Of a stretch of DNA of 64,000 bases, positions 35,496 to 44,721 are shown in pieces. The notes under the pieces are model-generated. The model saw only the letters and a list, made by a program, of their open reading frames with translations. It had not been told where the DNA came from and made no database searches. A program made the translations under genes and the position numbers. Position 1 is the first letter of the stretch, and each line of letters begins with the position of its first letter. The stretch comes from a gamma proteobacterium NOR5-3 (GTDB taxonomy: Bacteria > Pseudomonadota > Gammaproteobacteria > Pseudomonadales > Halieaceae): positions 794,986-858,985 of the forward strand of contig DS999406.1 in assembly GCA_000158155.1 (NCBI GenBank). Reading direction: 5' to 3'.

Positions 35496-37430
35496 TTAAG
35501 GCGTGTACCAGATGGGCGAACTGTAAGCCCGCTCCTGCGTGATTAGCGTGACTTCCTCTGGCGCTTCTACGCCAAAACGCACGGCATCATAGGCCGTCCA
35601 GCGTGGGGTAGGGATTTCCAGTACCCGAACGTAGTAGAACGCGGCCAGGGAAGCGTCAAAGTCCGGATCACGCCACACGATAACAAGCTCGGATGCTCCA
35701 ATACTATTGCTCCAGGTGGGGATACTGAGGTCCACTGTATTACCGACACTGGGCAATTTGCCTTTCGCGTCGAGCTTGCGCTCATCAGACCATGCCACGT
35801 TGTAGATGTGCTCCTTTGCTTCACCCTCTGCCGTCACCCAGCCTTTGACCACTTGGATGCGATCCAGGTTGGCGCCCAGAGGGTCTCGTAACGCTGAGAT
35901 CAGAAAACCCGGGGCTTTTGCGCCGGCCGCGGGGAGTTCGCTTCCCATGGGAACACCCTTCTCGTAGCCCTTTCTGGCCAGGTCAGGAGCGTTCGCGTCG
36001 TCGTCCGCAAAGGACCAGCCTCCAAAAAACCGGAGAGCAATGCGTGGGCCGGTGGTGGCATAGGTCTCCCGGCGTTCCATGGCGTCAAAGATCGCGGTCC
36101 TGGTGTTTTGCTCTGCCCAGACGGCGGTGATACCACCGGCGTTGTACATCCAGCCCGTGAACCCGTCGATACCCAGATCGGGGTTTGACTTCCCGGCATG
36201 GGTCGTCCGTTTTGCCGAGGGCTCTGTGGTAGTGAATTTGGCAAAGTAGTTGTCTTCATCGGCCGTGGACAAACCCGTGTGGGTATCCGTCGCGCCCTGA
36301 AAGCCAAACTGGTAGGGGTTCACGCCCAGAGTCTGTTGTAGCTGCAGGCCCCGTAGTAGTCCCGAACGCGCATATTCTCCCGGTAGCATGGCCGCGGTCT
36401 TTGCCTCAGAGACGTCAAGATTGCCAAAGTCCCAGGTCTCAAAATCTGCAAACTCGTCATCAACAGAAAGCAGCGGGTGGGCCTCACCGTCACCTTTGTA
36501 CTGCGTGACCTCATAGATACGCTCCCAGGTCATGCGGCTTTTGGCGTAGGCCGCATCGAGTTCTTTTCCGTTATCGAAATCGTCACGCAGCGGAAACATC
36601 ATACCGTTGGAGAGATTACCGTTGTGCGGGATCGCCGTAACATCGCCGCCGGTATCCTCCTCATAGGCCGCCATCCAGGACCACAGGTCCCGCGGGTTCC
36701 TGCTGCCGATCGGTGGCGTGGTGGTGAAAGGTACGACCTCCAGTGCCTTGTCTGCGTTATCTCTAAAAATCACATTGCGGTGCAGGTTGTTGCCCTTCAC
36801 CAAAGATGTCCACTCGTAGGCGATAAACGTGGTAAAGCGGCCCGGGTCGTTGAATGTTTCGGCGGCAGCGACCAGGCGCTCCCAGACTTTTGTATAGGCT
36901 GCGACTCCCGGCTGATACAGCAGCGCATCGGGTGTCTGACCCTGAGAAAACTCGGCAATAAGGCGGAACATGGCATCGGCAGCCTGCTGGCCACCGGCAT
37001 TAAAATCTTCGTGATAGCGCTTGCCCTTGGGGTCTGCCATTACATTGGGAGTTCCCTGGAGAATATCGCTGATAAGCCCCATGCCATCGGAGTGATCGGT
37101 AATCATGAAAAAATCATAGGGCCTGCGCAGTTTTACCGGCTGACCGGTGTTGGACCGCACCTCTTCGCCTCGGGCGAAGCGATAGGCATCTTCCGGCATG
37201 AGTCGCGTGCCTGACCCGCCGGCATCCGCCGATAGCCCTGTGTGCACATGGGTATCGCCAAAGTAGACCTGTCGGTCCGGCGCTGCGGTCACGTTGGGAG
37301 AATAGGGCGCAGAGGTGTCTGCAGCGCGCGCCAGTGGCGCCAGCGTGAGCGCTGCGGCGTGAACCAACAACAGCGAAGCCGCAACGCGAGAAGCTTTAAA
37401 AAAAGTGCCCGGACTTGATAAAAGCTGCAT
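35496..37430 (-). CDS. DUF3604 (PHP-like) secreted protein
   Basis: A 644-residue exported protein. The signal peptide (ASLLLVHAAALTLAPLARA) precedes a metal-binding PHP-like domain: YFGDTHVHTGLSADAGG, MITDHSDGMG, then AIPHNGNLSNGMMFP and TDTHTGLSTADEDNYF. These histidines suggest a metal-dependent hydrolase, but substrate and activity are unknown. The ATG at 37430 gives the expected signal peptide. The HupE/UreJ-like gene precedes it by 88 bases on the same strand; the two often co-occur. Confidence 0.85.
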   Translation of the reverse strand: MQLLSSPGTFFKASRVAASLLLVHAAALTLAPLARAADTSAPYSPNVTAAPDRQVYFGDTHVHTGLSADAGGSGTRLMPEDAYRFARGEEVRSNTGQPVKLRRPYDFFMITDHSDGMGLISDILQGTPNVMADPKGKRYHEDFNAGGQQAADAMFRLIAEFSQGQTPDALLYQPGVAAYTKVWERLVAAAETFNDPGRFTTFIAYEWTSLVKGNNLHRNVIFRDNADKALEVVPFTTTPPIGSRNPRDLWSWMAAYEEDTGGDVTAIPHNGNLSNGMMFPLRDDFDNGKELDAAYAKSRMTWERIYEVTQYKGDGEAHPLLSVDDEFADFETWDFGNLDVSEAKTAAMLPGEYARSGLLRGLQLQQTLGVNPYQFGFQGATDTHTGLSTADEDNYFAKFTTTEPSAKRTTHAGKSNPDLGIDGFTGWMYNAGGITAVWAEQNTRTAIFDAMERRETYATTGPRIALRFFGGWSFADDDANAPDLARKGYEKGVPMGSELPAAGAKAPGFLISALRDPLGANLDRIQVVKGWVTAEGEAKEHIYNVAWSDERKLDAKGKLPSVGNTVDLSIPTWSNSIGASELVIVWRDPDFDASLAAFYYVRVLEIPTPRWTAYDAVRFGVEAPEEVTLITQERAYSSPIWYTP

Positions 37431-37518
37431 AGTGATTCTTCTGTGTGGTGCTTGTCTGTGGTAGTCGACGCACCGATTTTTAATTGTTTGATCTTCAGGT
37501 CCGAGACGCAGCCGAATG

Positions 37519-38514
37519 TCAGATAAAAGCAGCCACGCGTTCGATAGTCCAAAATGCCGCGATACTGCCAATAGCATAACTGACGGTGCGTTTGACCGTA
37601 GCCGGTGACAGCGGTAGCCAGCGCTTTGAGAGGGCGGCTATGGCAACCACTGCGGCAACAAACAGCAGCTGACCTGCTTCGACGCCCACATTGAACATCA
37701 ATAAAGCTACCGGGATCGCCGTCTCCGGAAGTCCCACTTCTTCCAGGGCGCCGGCAAAACCCAGGCCATGCAAAAGCCCGAAACCAAAAGCAACAATCCA
37801 GGGCGCTCGCGCTGTGATCGACGCGCGACCTTGCTGTTCATGAATGACCTCTGCCGCCACAAACACGATAGACAGGGCGATGACCGCCTCCACCGGAGGA
37901 CCGGGCAGGCTGATCCACCCAAGCGTTGCACAGACCAGGGTGATGGAATGCGCCACGGTAAACGCGGTGATGGTGAGCACCAGTCGACGAACATTACGCA
38001 CCAGTAACAGCAGAGCAAGGACAAACAACAGGTGATCAATACCGCCCAGGATATGCTCTATGCCCAATACCAGATAGGCGATAGCGACTTCGCCCGGGCC
38101 GGGGGATGCGGTGACCGTAAAGGTCGGCTGCGATGGCTGCAGGCGCTCGAGTTGTGTTGTGCCATCCAGGCGTTCTACGCGCACAATGACGTCAGTCGCG
38201 CCGCCCAGGATGCCGTCAATGGTGATGCTTTTATCGACCAAACCGCCGGCAGTGCGGATGTCGTAGCGCTCTTCCCAGGCAGTGTCGATAAGCGCGCGGC
38301 GAGGCTCGCCCAGGCGCTCAGTGTTTGATGGTAAAACCACTTGCGCAGCGAGGCGCCGATTGTCCGGCAGCGCCGGTACTCGCCAGAGCACCGCATAGCG
38401 CTCCGCGTCAATCTGGGAAAGCTCAAGATAGGCGGGGCGGAAAATGTCGGCACTGGCTGCCTGCGTAAACAGGAGTAACAAAACAGTGAACAGCTGAGCA
38501 GGGAGTGTTTTCAT
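37519..38514 (-). CDS. HupE/UreJ-family membrane protein
   Basis: The 331-residue protein has a signal peptide, an N-terminal periplasmic beta domain of about 140 residues, then a C-terminal membrane half with the HupE/UreJ_2 signatures LGIEHILGGIDHLLFVLALLLL and FTVAHSITL, plus FGFGLLHGLGFAGAL. The histidine pairs suggest metal binding or transport; nickel is known only for some HupE members. It is divergent from the BNR-repeat gene and upstream of the DUF3604 gene. Confidence 0.85.
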   Translation of the reverse strand: MKTLPAQLFTVLLLLFTQAASADIFRPAYLELSQIDAERYAVLWRVPALPDNRRLAAQVVLPSNTERLGEPRRALIDTAWEERYDIRTAGGLVDKSITIDGILGGATDVIVRVERLDGTTQLERLQPSQPTFTVTASPGPGEVAIAYLVLGIEHILGGIDHLLFVLALLLLVRNVRRLVLTITAFTVAHSITLVCATLGWISLPGPPVEAVIALSIVFVAAEVIHEQQGRASITARAPWIVAFGFGLLHGLGFAGALEEVGLPETAIPVALLMFNVGVEAGQLLFVAAVVAIAALSKRWLPLSPATVKRTVSYAIGSIAAFWTIERVAAFI

Positions 38515-38661
38515 CGTGCGCGTTTGCTGCCGTTAGTAGCGCTAGATTGTAGCGGCTTAAGGACTTGTCGTCAGTTCGCGAAGTGGCCGGCCTCAGAGGA
38601 AGACGGCTGCGTTGAGCTTTGTTAGTCTTGCAGCCCGAATTTAGCAAAGAGACCTTTCGGC

Positions 38662-41600
38662 ATGAAACGAATCCTAACCACGGTTTTAGCCCTATGCCTT
38701 GCAGGTGCGGTTACTGGTGCCGAGCCCGGCAGCGCCCCGACACCTTATAAAGGACTCGAGTGGCGCAACATCGGCCCCGGCTTTATGTCGGGCCGCATTG
38801 GCGATATTGCCCGGCACCCCACTGATTCCAGCACCTGGTACGTAGGCGTAGCCTCCGGTGGCGTCTGGAAGACAACCACCGCCGGTGTGACCTTTACCCC
38901 CGTTTTTGATGAGCAGACATCCTACTCCATCGGTGCGCTAGCCATTGACCCAAGCAACCCGCACACCGTGTGGGTCGGTACGGGCGAGAACAACGGCGGT
39001 CGTCATATTGGTTTTGGCGACGGTATCTATCGCTCCGATGACGACGGAGAAAACTGGACAAATATGGGTCTGGCGGACTCCCAGCATATCTCTACCATTA
39101 TTGTTCATCCGGACGATTCAAATACCGTCTGGGTTGCTGTTCAGGGGCCTCTGTGGACCAAAGGCGGCGAGCGCGGTCTTTATATGACGACTGACGGCGG
39201 TAGAACCTGGGAGAAAACCCTCGGTGGTGGCCCGTGGACGGGGGTCACCGATGTGGTGATAGATTCCCGCGACCCCAATGTCCTGTACGCGGCGACCTGG
39301 CAGCATCAGCGTACCGTTGCCGCCTACATGGGTGGTGGCCCCGAAAGCGGTTTGCATCGCTCATTGGACGGGGGGCGAACCTGGACCAAACTCACCCGGG
39401 GTTTGCCCACCGGCAATATGGGCAAGATCGGTCTTGCCATCTCATTGCATGACCCGGATGTGGTTTACGCCGCGATTGAGCTGGATCGTCGCACCGGTGG
39501 TGTCTGGCGCTCCGATGACCGCGGTGCCAGCTGGGTAAAAGGTGCCGACGCAGTCAGCGGTGGCACAGGTCCGCACTACTATCAGGAACTCACCGCGAGC
39601 ATGCACAAGCATGACCGTCTGTATCTGGTAGGACCCACCGTGCTGAAGTCCGAAGACGGCGGTAAAACCTTTGAGCCCATGCCGCATCCGAATCAGCACG
39701 GTGATATGCACGCCATTGTCTTTGATCCCGAAGACCCGGATTACATCATGATGGGCACCGATGGCGGCGTATACGAGAGCTTCGACCTGGGTGATACCTG
39801 GCGGTACATGAGCAATCTACCGGTCACCCAGTACTACAAGCTGGCACTGGATGACACCGAGCCGTTTTACAACATCTATGGCGGTACCCAGGACAATAAT
39901 ACTCAGGGAGGTCCCTCGCGCACCGACACGGTAAACGGTATTCGCAATGCCGATTGGGAGGTTGTGCTCGGTGGTGACGGACATCAGCCTGCCACGGAGC
40001 CGGGCAACCCGGACATCATGTACGCCGAATCCCAGCAGGGACATCTCAACCGGGTGGATATGACCACCGGTGAGTCCATCTTTATCCAGCCGCAACCGGC
40101 TCCCGGTGATCCGCCGGAGCGCTTTAACTGGGATTCCCCGATTCTGGTCAGCCCTCATGATCCGGCGCGGCTGTACTTTGCGTCCCAGCGTGTGTGGCGT
40201 TCCGATAGCCGTGGTGATGAATGGACTGCCATCTCCAAAGACCTGACGCGGAACCAGGACCGCATGCTCTTACCGCTTATGGATCAAACCTGGAGCTGGG
40301 ATGCGCCCTGGGACATGTTCGCCATGTCCGACTACAACACCATTACCTCGCTGGCGGAGTCACCTCTTCAAGAGGGGCTGCTGTATGCGGCCACCGACGA
40401 TGGCCTGATTCAGGTGTCGGAGAACGGTGGCGATAGCTGGCGGCGCATCGAGGTCGGTTCTTTGCCGGGCGTGCCCAAGACGGCGTTTGTGAACGACATT
40501 CGTGCCGATCTTCACGACGCCGATGCCGTGTATGTGGCGCTGGACAACCACAAATATGGCGACTTCAAGCCTTACCTCCTGGTCAGTCGTGATCGTGGCC
40601 GCAGCTGGAACAGCATCACCACCGGAATTCCGGATCGTCATCTGGTGTGGCGACTGGTGCAGGATCACGAGCGCGCGGACCTGATGTTCGTGGGCACGGA
40701 GTTTGGCGTGTTCATGACGCTCAACGCGGGCAAGAGCTGGGAGAAGTTCAGCGCCGGCATGCCCACCATCTCTATTCGCGACATCCAGATTCAACGCCGC
40801 GAGAATGATCTGGTGGCAGCGAGCTTCGGCCGCGGCTTCTTTGTGCTGGACGATTTTTCCGCGCTTCGTGAGCTTACTGGTGATGCGCTCGAACAAGAAG
40901 CGACACTGTTTGAGACCCGGGATGCGGATTGGTACTTCCCCCGGAAAGTGCTGGGGGCACGCAAGCGTGGCTCTCAAGGTGATGATCTTTATGTCGCCGA
41001 GAATCCTCCCTTTGGTGCGGTGTTGACCTATCACCTGGCCGAGGGCTTTCCCACGCTGGAGAAGCAGCGCCAGGACGCCGAAAAAGCACGCCTTGCAGCC
41101 GGTGATCAGGTGAAGTTTGCTGGCTGGGATGCGGTAGAAGCCGAGCGCCGCGAAGCCGCGCCCGCTCTGAAGATGGTGATTCGCGATGCAGACGGTGAGG
41201 TGATTCGTCGCCTGGATGTGCCGGCAGACAAAGGCTTTCATCGAGTGGCCTGGGATCTTCGTCACCCCTACTACGGATCGGTAGAGACGCCGCCGAACTG
41301 GCAGGGTCTGGCGCCCACCGGCTTTATGGTGATGCCCGGCACTTACAGCGCTGAGCTTGTGTTGCTCAAAGATGGACAAAGCCGTGCACTGGACGAACCG
41401 GTGAGCTTTGAGGTGAAGCGGATGTACGAGCCTGCGCTTGCCGGCGCGGATCTCAAAGAAGTGGATGCGTTCTGGAAGGAGCTTTCAACGCTTTCAGGTC
41501 AGGTAAGTGCTGCGCGCTACACGCTGGATGATGCTCTTGAGACTGTGGCAACCATGCAGCAGATGCTGGCAGTGACTGCGGCGGCGCCCGGTGAGCTTGA

Positions 41601-41919
41601 CCAAAAGCTCCATGCGCTCCATCAGGAGCTGTACGAACTGGATGAGGCGCTCAACGGCAACAAATCTGTCGCTGAGATTGGTAACTATGAGGTGCATCGC
41701 GTTACTAGCTGGTTGAGTCACGCGTCACGAGGTGTTTCTAACTCCAGCTACGGCCCGACTCCGGCTCACCGCCAGAGTCTGGGCTATGCTGCCGAGGTGT
41801 TTGCACCGGTTCGAGCGCGACTCAGTGAAGTGGTCGCAGCGGACATTCCCGCACTGCGCAAGGACCTTCAGGCCGCCGGTGCGCCCTGGGGTGCAGGTCA
41901 GCCCATCTCTGCTAATTAG
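38662..41919 (+). CDS. Giant secreted BNR-repeat/VPS10-like beta-propeller protein
   Basis: The 1085-residue exported protein carries many Asp-box (BNR) repeats of the SxDxGxTW type: SDDDGENWT, TTDGGRTWEK, SLDGGRTWTK, SDDRGASWVK, SENGGDSWRR and SRDRGRSWNS. Together they fill the first 750 residues and would form one or two large propellers. A beta domain and a helical C-terminus follow. Relatives are annotated as glycosyl-hydrolase-like or sortilin-like, yet no catalytic residues are clear. It probably binds or processes extracellular polymers or peptides. Confidence 0.85.
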   Translation: MKRILTTVLALCLAGAVTGAEPGSAPTPYKGLEWRNIGPGFMSGRIGDIARHPTDSSTWYVGVASGGVWKTTTAGVTFTPVFDEQTSYSIGALAIDPSNPHTVWVGTGENNGGRHIGFGDGIYRSDDDGENWTNMGLADSQHISTIIVHPDDSNTVWVAVQGPLWTKGGERGLYMTTDGGRTWEKTLGGGPWTGVTDVVIDSRDPNVLYAATWQHQRTVAAYMGGGPESGLHRSLDGGRTWTKLTRGLPTGNMGKIGLAISLHDPDVVYAAIELDRRTGGVWRSDDRGASWVKGADAVSGGTGPHYYQELTASMHKHDRLYLVGPTVLKSEDGGKTFEPMPHPNQHGDMHAIVFDPEDPDYIMMGTDGGVYESFDLGDTWRYMSNLPVTQYYKLALDDTEPFYNIYGGTQDNNTQGGPSRTDTVNGIRNADWEVVLGGDGHQPATEPGNPDIMYAESQQGHLNRVDMTTGESIFIQPQPAPGDPPERFNWDSPILVSPHDPARLYFASQRVWRSDSRGDEWTAISKDLTRNQDRMLLPLMDQTWSWDAPWDMFAMSDYNTITSLAESPLQEGLLYAATDDGLIQVSENGGDSWRRIEVGSLPGVPKTAFVNDIRADLHDADAVYVALDNHKYGDFKPYLLVSRDRGRSWNSITTGIPDRHLVWRLVQDHERADLMFVGTEFGVFMTLNAGKSWEKFSAGMPTISIRDIQIQRRENDLVAASFGRGFFVLDDFSALRELTGDALEQEATLFETRDADWYFPRKVLGARKRGSQGDDLYVAENPPFGAVLTYHLAEGFPTLEKQRQDAEKARLAAGDQVKFAGWDAVEAERREAAPALKMVIRDADGEVIRRLDVPADKGFHRVAWDLRHPYYGSVETPPNWQGLAPTGFMVMPGTYSAELVLLKDGQSRALDEPVSFEVKRMYEPALAGADLKEVDAFWKELSTLSGQVSAARYTLDDALETVATMQQMLAVTAAAPGELDQKLHALHQELYELDEALNGNKSVAEIGNYEVHRVTSWLSHASRGVSNSSYGPTPAHRQSLGYAAEVFAPVRARLSEVVAADIPALRKDLQAAGAPWGAGQPISAN

Positions 41920-41928
41920 GGCCTTGCC

Positions 41929-41966
41929 TGGAATCCAGCCGCGGGTTTACCCGCGACTGGATTCCA
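41929..41966. terminator. Long hairpin between the convergent BNR and phosphoribosyltransferase genes
   Basis: TGGAATCCAG (41929-41938), CC, GCGGGT, TT, ACCCGC, GA, CTGGATTCCA (41957-41966) form a 16-pair stem with one 2x2 internal mismatch. It starts ten bases after the BNR stop and spans the last codons and stop of the minus-strand gene. No T-run flanks it, so it would be an unconventional bidirectional terminator or an mRNA-stabilising stem. Confidence 0.55.
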
Positions 41967-42543
41967 AAATGGCGCTCAGCCAGGGCTTGTGCGCAGCGAT
42001 TTCTGCTTCGCTCAGGCCCGTTATCTCATAGGGCAACACCAACCAGTCATCTGTCTCGTGCAGGTAGTAATCGGGCACGCGCCCTGTGCGGTTCTTTGCC
42101 GGTTTGTAATAGGGCACGGCAATACGCACATCGCGGGGCATGTTTCGCTTGGTCTTTGATTCCAGACGTTGAATTACGGCCTCTACGTTTTGTCCGCTGC
42201 TAAATACATCATCAACGATAAGCAGGTTGTCGTTTGCGTTCATGCTTTCATACAGATATTGCAGGCCGTGCACACGGATCCCCTCGGGGTTTTCTACGTT
42301 CTTCAGGTAACTCTGCATACCGCGATAAGAGGTGCGAATGGCAATGTGGTCTGTTTTTACGCCCAGATATTGCAGGCATTCCTGGACATAAATCCCAACG
42401 GTAGAACCGCCACGCCAGATACCCACAATAAAGTCCGGGCGAAAGTCGCTGTCGTAGACTGCAACGGCCAGTCGGTAGGCATCCTGAAGTAAGGACTCTT
42501 CCTCAACAAAGATCTTTTTGATGGCGGGTAAGTCCTCGGTCAT
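41947..42543 (-). CDS. Phosphoribosyltransferase, hypoxanthine/xanthine type (copy A)
   Basis: A 198-residue type I phosphoribosyltransferase. The PRPP loop is LLIVDDVFSSG, the pyrophosphate loop GIWRGGSTVG, and the C-terminal PDYYLHETDDWLVLPYE is the purine-side hood. It would join a purine base to PRPP. The ATG at 42543 follows the cytochrome gene by 19 bases, so copy A is probably the last gene of the aau operon. Copy B at 46037-46606 is a clear paralogue on the other flank of that operon; both keep IRTS, VDDVF and VPDYYLHETD. Confidence 0.85.
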   Translation of the reverse strand: MTEDLPAIKKIFVEEESLLQDAYRLAVAVYDSDFRPDFIVGIWRGGSTVGIYVQECLQYLGVKTDHIAIRTSYRGMQSYLKNVENPEGIRVHGLQYLYESMNANDNLLIVDDVFSSGQNVEAVIQRLESKTKRNMPRDVRIAVPYYKPAKNRTGRVPDYYLHETDDWLVLPYEITGLSEAEIAAHKPWLSAILESSRG

Positions 42544-42562
42544 GTTTTCTGTGTCTCGGCCT

Positions 42563-42979
42563 TCAAGGGGTCTTCTCTTGATCTTTGAGCAGTGCTTGTC
42601 TTGCTCGCAGGGGATCGTATAGAGGCTGCCCCCGGGTGCGAGAAATCTCTTCGCCGCTAAATGGTGGGATGTTACTGCCCGGAGGATAAAAGACTTCGAA
42701 CATCCAGTTGTAAATGTCCGCCAACTTTTCGTCTGATAGTGGGACCTGTGATGCGCCGGGCACACGTGTCAGGTAAGAGCGCCCCTCAGGTGTTTGCGCC
42801 AGCCAGTCAAGGTCATGGCGCAGGTCGGGCACTTCGGGCAGCGTGCCTTCACCGTTTTCAAGATGGCAGCCGCCACAGTGCAGGAGGTAGTTGGATTGAG
42901 GGTCAGCAAACGCTGCCAGGGGCGTACCCAGGTGCAGCTGTATTATCAGCAGCGCTGAACTGCAAAGACTTAGGCGCAA
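42563..42979 (-). CDS. Monohaem cytochrome c of the amine-dehydrogenase operon
   Basis: A 138-residue exported protein with one haem site, HCGGCH, after a signal peptide (LLIIQLHLGTPLAAFA). It lies 11 bases after the dehydrogenase small-subunit gene, so it is the likely electron acceptor or a maturation helper. A downstream Met (YNWMFEVFY) may be the sixth ligand. The Alcaligenes faecalis aau cluster, as I recall, also has a small monohaem cytochrome gene after aauA. Confidence 0.83.
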   Translation of the reverse strand: MRLSLCSSALLIIQLHLGTPLAAFADPQSNYLLHCGGCHLENGEGTLPEVPDLRHDLDWLAQTPEGRSYLTRVPGASQVPLSDEKLADIYNWMFEVFYPPGSNIPPFSGEEISRTRGQPLYDPLRARQALLKDQEKTP

Positions 42980-42990
42980 AGTTCCTCCGC

Positions 42991-43584
42991 TCAGCCCGCG
43001 TCCGCTTTACCGACAACTCGTGCAAGGGTGCAGTGATAGGCGTGGCTATTAGAGCCAAAGCACCAGAGAATACTGTTGGACTTGGAGGGGAAGTAAACCG
43101 GCCGATCACCCTCTGATCGATGGCAACCGCAGCGACCGCAAGCGGATTTTCCGCAACAGTCGTTGTAGGAGATCAAATAGTCCTGACCATCCAGCGGATT
43201 GTGGCAGGTACCAACCCAGGCAACGCTGGCCGTTTCTGAGCCCGGCGGACATTGCGTCATGCTGCCGCCACAGCAGCTGCAGATCTGGCCGCTGAACGCA
43301 CAGTAGCGCCAGTAATCACAGCTTTGGTTATCGCCCATTTCCTGCAGCTCATTGGCTGCGGGCATAGCGTTAGTGACGCCGCTATTCGCATTTTGAGCGA
43401 GGGCACTGGCGTCTTCTCGCGCCATGGGCAGCAGTGGGAATGCGCCCATACCGGTGACAACCGCACCCACTTTTCCAAGGAAAGAGCGGCGAGAGCTGTG
43501 GCCTGCAAAAAAACGTACGGCGCCAGTGGTGGCTGCGTCGATGTCACTGAGTAATTGCTTTAGCAGCGCATTGTGTGTGCTCAT
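42991..43584 (-). CDS. aauA: Aromatic amine dehydrogenase small subunit (TTQ-bearing)
   Basis: The 197-residue subunit carries the tryptophan tryptophylquinone cofactor. By alignment from memory, the two cofactor tryptophans are Trp123 (VAWVGTC) and Trp174 (ILWCFG). They are 51 apart, as in known enzymes, with catalytic Asp142 (YNDCC) 19 after the first. A long twin-arginine leader (SSRRSFLGK) precedes the mature part. Fourteen cysteines, including the extra pair in CSCCGG and the DCCGKSACGRC block, favour aromatic amine dehydrogenase over methylamine dehydrogenase, which has twelve. It oxidises primary amines in the periplasm. Confidence 0.88.
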   Translation of the reverse strand: MSTHNALLKQLLSDIDAATTGAVRFFAGHSSRRSFLGKVGAVVTGMGAFPLLPMAREDASALAQNANSGVTNAMPAANELQEMGDNQSCDYWRYCAFSGQICSCCGGSMTQCPPGSETASVAWVGTCHNPLDGQDYLISYNDCCGKSACGRCGCHRSEGDRPVYFPSKSNSILWCFGSNSHAYHCTLARVVGKADAG

Positions 43585-44192
43585 GATGCTTGCTCCAGTT
43601 GCTGCTCTTTCACGAGGTAATCTTGTAATGAGTCGTAGCCACTGAGCATGGCTTCAACCAGGCTTTCCAAATGTTCCCGACTGTTCACCAGTCCCCGGGA
43701 GCGCAAAATGCCGTCGCTGTCGATGAGTGCCGCATAGGGCAGCTTGCTTGCTCCTAACTTAAGTCCCAGCTCCGAAGACAACAGATAGGGGTAATCCGCA
43801 ATGTCCATTTTGCTGATGTAATCAACGTGTTTTTCAATCCCGCTGCCGTCGCTGGCAAACAACAGTCCCAGCTTCTCTGCCCGGGCCATGGATCGGGCTA
43901 CCGGGACGAGTTCTTTGCAGATGGGACAGCTGGGGGAAACAAAGAGAATCAGCGAGGGTGATGCACTGGCTCCGCCAATCTGCACCGGCGTACCGTTAAT
44001 GTCCTGCAGCGAGAGTTTGGGTGCAGGGGCGCCAACGTCCGGTCCTGCCGCGGTATTCATCAGCGCACCTGCAGGAGCCAGACGCGTATGTAGCACACCA
44101 ATCTGGCGTGCAAGCGCCAGAACAAGGACGACGAGCAAGGTGACAGCAACGCAGAGTACGAAGACAATGACTGACAGCGATTCAATGGACAT
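43581..44192 (-). CDS. aauD: MauD/AauD thioredoxin-like maturation protein
   Basis: A 203-residue protein with an N-terminal membrane helix (VIVFVLCVAVTLLVVLVLALA) and a periplasmic thioredoxin-fold domain with a CPIC active site in FVSPSCPICKELVPVA. MauD-type proteins help form or isomerise the six or seven disulfides of the small subunit. The stop overlaps the aauA start by four bases, and its own start overlaps aauE by 11. Confidence 0.88.
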   Translation of the reverse strand: MSIESLSVIVFVLCVAVTLLVVLVLALARQIGVLHTRLAPAGALMNTAAGPDVGAPAPKLSLQDINGTPVQIGGASASPSLILFVSPSCPICKELVPVARSMARAEKLGLLFASDGSGIEKHVDYISKMDIADYPYLLSSELGLKLGASKLPYAALIDSDGILRSRGLVNSREHLESLVEAMLSGYDSLQDYLVKEQQLEQAS

Positions 44193-44718
44193 GGGAATTC
44201 CAGCCCTGCTGGGCCGCCTGATTTTGTAAAAGTTGACCGATGCACAGATAACAGAGCACCAGAAGAAAGGTCATCATGATCATGGCGATTGCGTCCGCAG
44301 CATGCAGTGAGCGCGCCGTGACCGGTAGCGTCAGCAAAGCGGCGCCAACTACCAGCACGCTGTTGCGAAGGACCAGCCAATAGCTCAAGGGTTGCGGCGT
44401 GCCGCCGCATCCACAGTCAATGTTGTGACGTCCGCGCAGGAGGTTCACAAGTACTGCAAACGCGTACATGGCAAGCAGCAAAGCCGCGGTGAAACCTGCT
44501 GCATCCCGGCTTGCGGGTATGAGCAAAAGCACCCCCACGACAAGCTCCACCCAGGGTAAGGTGACGGCGAAACTGCTATTCAGACGCTTGGGCAGCAAGT
44601 CGTAGGCCTCAAGCTGCGCGGCAAAACGCCGTATTTCGGCACGCTTGTGCTGGCTGGCGCTCACAAACAGTAGAAACAGCGACAGGGCAATGGTCAGTTG
44701 CAGCAGCGGATCAATCAC
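44182..44718 (-). CDS. aauE: MauE/AauE membrane maturation protein
   Basis: A 178-residue integral membrane protein with about five helices and a cytoplasmic or periplasmic CGCGG motif (NIDCGCGGTP), the MauE hallmark, which may handle reducing equivalents for AauD. It starts three bases after the stop of the large-subunit gene. Required with MauD for small-subunit stability in studied bacteria. Confidence 0.87.
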   Translation of the reverse strand: MIDPLLQLTIALSLFLLFVSASQHKRAEIRRFAAQLEAYDLLPKRLNSSFAVTLPWVELVVGVLLLIPASRDAAGFTAALLLAMYAFAVLVNLLRGRHNIDCGCGGTPQPLSYWLVLRNSVLVVGAALLTLPVTARSLHAADAIAMIMMTFLLVLCYLCIGQLLQNQAAQQGWNSHVH

Positions 44719-44721
44719 GAG

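Noticed and set aside
36477-37214. Open plus-strand frame within the DUF3604 gene
   Set aside because: Overlaps a confident minus-strand gene with a signal peptide and metal-binding motifs.
40360-41379. Long antisense frame inside the BNR-repeat gene
   Set aside because: Shadow of a GC-rich repeat-containing gene.
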